This document shows positions 53,842 through 54,466 of a stretch of 54,466 nt of DNA, in pieces. A model generated the notes under the pieces. That model had not been told where the DNA came from and made no database searches. It saw only the letters and a list, made by a program, of their open reading frames with translations. Source of the DNA: Thiotrichaceae bacterium (lineage in GTDB: Bacteria > Pseudomonadota > Gammaproteobacteria > Eutrophobiales > Eutrophobiaceae); the NCBI GenBank assembly GCA_012960105.1, contig DUBV01000105.1:1-54466 (forward strand). The letters run 5' to 3'. The position numbers and the translations under genes were made by a program. How positions within the stretch are numbered: position 1 is the stretch's first letter; each line of letters opens with the position of its first letter.

Positions 53842-54466
53842 ATGGATAGATTAACCAGCATGAAAGTATTCGCCGCCGTAGTCAGACTCGGTAGCTTTGC
53901 CGCTGCGGCAGAGGAAGTCGATATTTCCAATACTATGTGTTCAAAATTCATTCGCGATCTGGAAGACAGTCTCGGCGCAAGACTCCTAAACAGAACTACG
54001 CGACAACATAGTCTCACTGAAGTCGGCAGCGCTTATCATAAAAAAATTATAGATATCCTGACTGAAGTAGAAGAAGCCGAACAATGCGTATCCGATTTAC
54101 AAAATAATCCCATCGGCACATTACGAATCATGTCACCACCTTCGTTTGGATCGTTTCATATTGCGCGCGCGATTAAAGATTATAAAAAACAATATCCCGA
54201 TGTCGCTATTGAATTAAATTTGTCTGATGATTTTGAGAATCTAGTAGATCAGGGAATGGATCTTGCCTTTCATGTCGGTGAATTGGAAGACACTAGTGCC
54301 GTGGCATTAAAGCTTTCATCCAGTCGCTTAATTGTTTGCGCATCACCTGAATACTTAAAAGAAAGCGGCACGCCACAAACGCCTAATGATTTAAGCAGCC
54401 ATGTATGTTTAGGAATGATGAACCATCAAGTCTTTGCTCCCGACTGGACATTTAATATTGATGGCG
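53842..54466 (+). CDS. LysR-family transcriptional regulator (3' end outside window)
   Basis: The frame from the ATG at 53842 runs to the window end (over 200 codons). The N-terminal winged helix-turn-helix is typical of LysR proteins (MDRLTSMKVFAAVVRLGSFA, then RDLEDSLGARLLNRTTR, TEVGSAYHKK). The effector domain begins with GTLRIMSPPSFG and is cut off. It is divergent from the exported NTF2-like gene, and LysR regulators commonly control a divergent neighbour. Confidence 0.93.
   Translation, partial: MDRLTSMKVFAAVVRLGSFAAAAEEVDISNTMCSKFIRDLEDSLGARLLNRTTRQHSLTEVGSAYHKKIIDILTEVEEAEQCVSDLQNNPIGTLRIMSPPSFGSFHIARAIKDYKKQYPDVAIELNLSDDFENLVDQGMDLAFHVGELEDTSAVALKLSSSRLIVCASPEYLKESGTPQTPNDLSSHVCLGMMNHQVFAPDWTFNIDG

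Noticed and set aside
1-54466. CRISPR array or prophage
   Set aside because: No regularly spaced direct repeats, cas genes, or phage structural genes were seen.

Overview
The window looks like chromosome of a free-living, polar-flagellated, AT-rich gammaproteobacterium. The support is the gene families: a Pseudomonas/Vibrio-style chemotaxis remnant (ParA plus a CheW-domain protein), flgM-flgN-PilZ with a sigma-28 promoter, an OprD-type porin, an RND efflux triad, a MoxR/DUF58/Bat cluster, PgpA and a DUF3300/DUF2950 pair. The genus cannot be settled from the sequence alone. No prophage, plasmid, transposase or CRISPR array is visible. There are two MITE-like inverted-repeat elements and several decaying genes.

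Layout. 1-3.4 kb: the end of an unknown gene, a MITE-like element, a CheW-domain gene, a broken parA, then flgM-flgN-pilZ behind a near-consensus FliA promoter. 3.4-7.2 kb (minus strand): a tight four-gene operon, manC-arsS-TIGR04283-TIGR04282, combining GDP-mannose supply with arsenosugar-type enzymes; no arsM is in the window. 7.2-9.3 kb: a gene graveyard with a TonB-receptor N-terminus, an EAL fragment and a DUF4136-like pseudogene around one intact secreted Cys-rich protein. 9.3-12.8 kb: GltS glutamate symporter, divergent from an OprD porin and a K+ channel. 12.8-25.4 kb: envelope and signalling genes (a periplasmic-sensor SpoIIE-type phosphatase, a metallo-hydrolase, a PLD-family lipoprotein, an EEP nuclease/phosphatase-fold protein, an AI-2E family transporter, an MltF-like lytic transglycosylase, a DUF3313 protein and a patatin lipoprotein). 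25.5-31.3 kb: a complete RND efflux operon (adaptor, permease, outer-membrane factor) with a perfect 9-5-9 dyad upstream.

31.4-36.8 kb (plus strand): mostly small exported proteins of poorly known function ending in the DUF3300/DUF2950 pair. 36.8-41.5 kb: DUF5329, tRNA-Arg(CCT), a second lytic transglycosylase, pgpA, and an overlapping operon holding an exported methyltransferase-fold protein and a DUF423 membrane protein. 41.5-48.6 kb (minus strand): moxR-DUF58-DUF4381-batA-batBC-batD, with a long imperfect palindrome inserted between batA and batBC that supplies the end of batA. 48.8-54.5 kb: HpcH/HpaI aldolase, DUF2007, a HIBADH-family dehydrogenase, an RnfD/NqrB-like membrane protein fused to Sel1 repeats, a CBS-pair gene with one nonsense codon, an NTF2-like exported protein, and a divergent LysR regulator cut by the window end.

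Taken together, the genes serve motility control, envelope upkeep and export. At least five loci (parA, TonB receptor, EAL, DUF4136, CBS) show nonsense codons, frameshifts or truncation. This suggests either ongoing gene decay or, for the single-base cases, possible assembly errors. All functional calls rest on motif recognition by eye; no database search was run.
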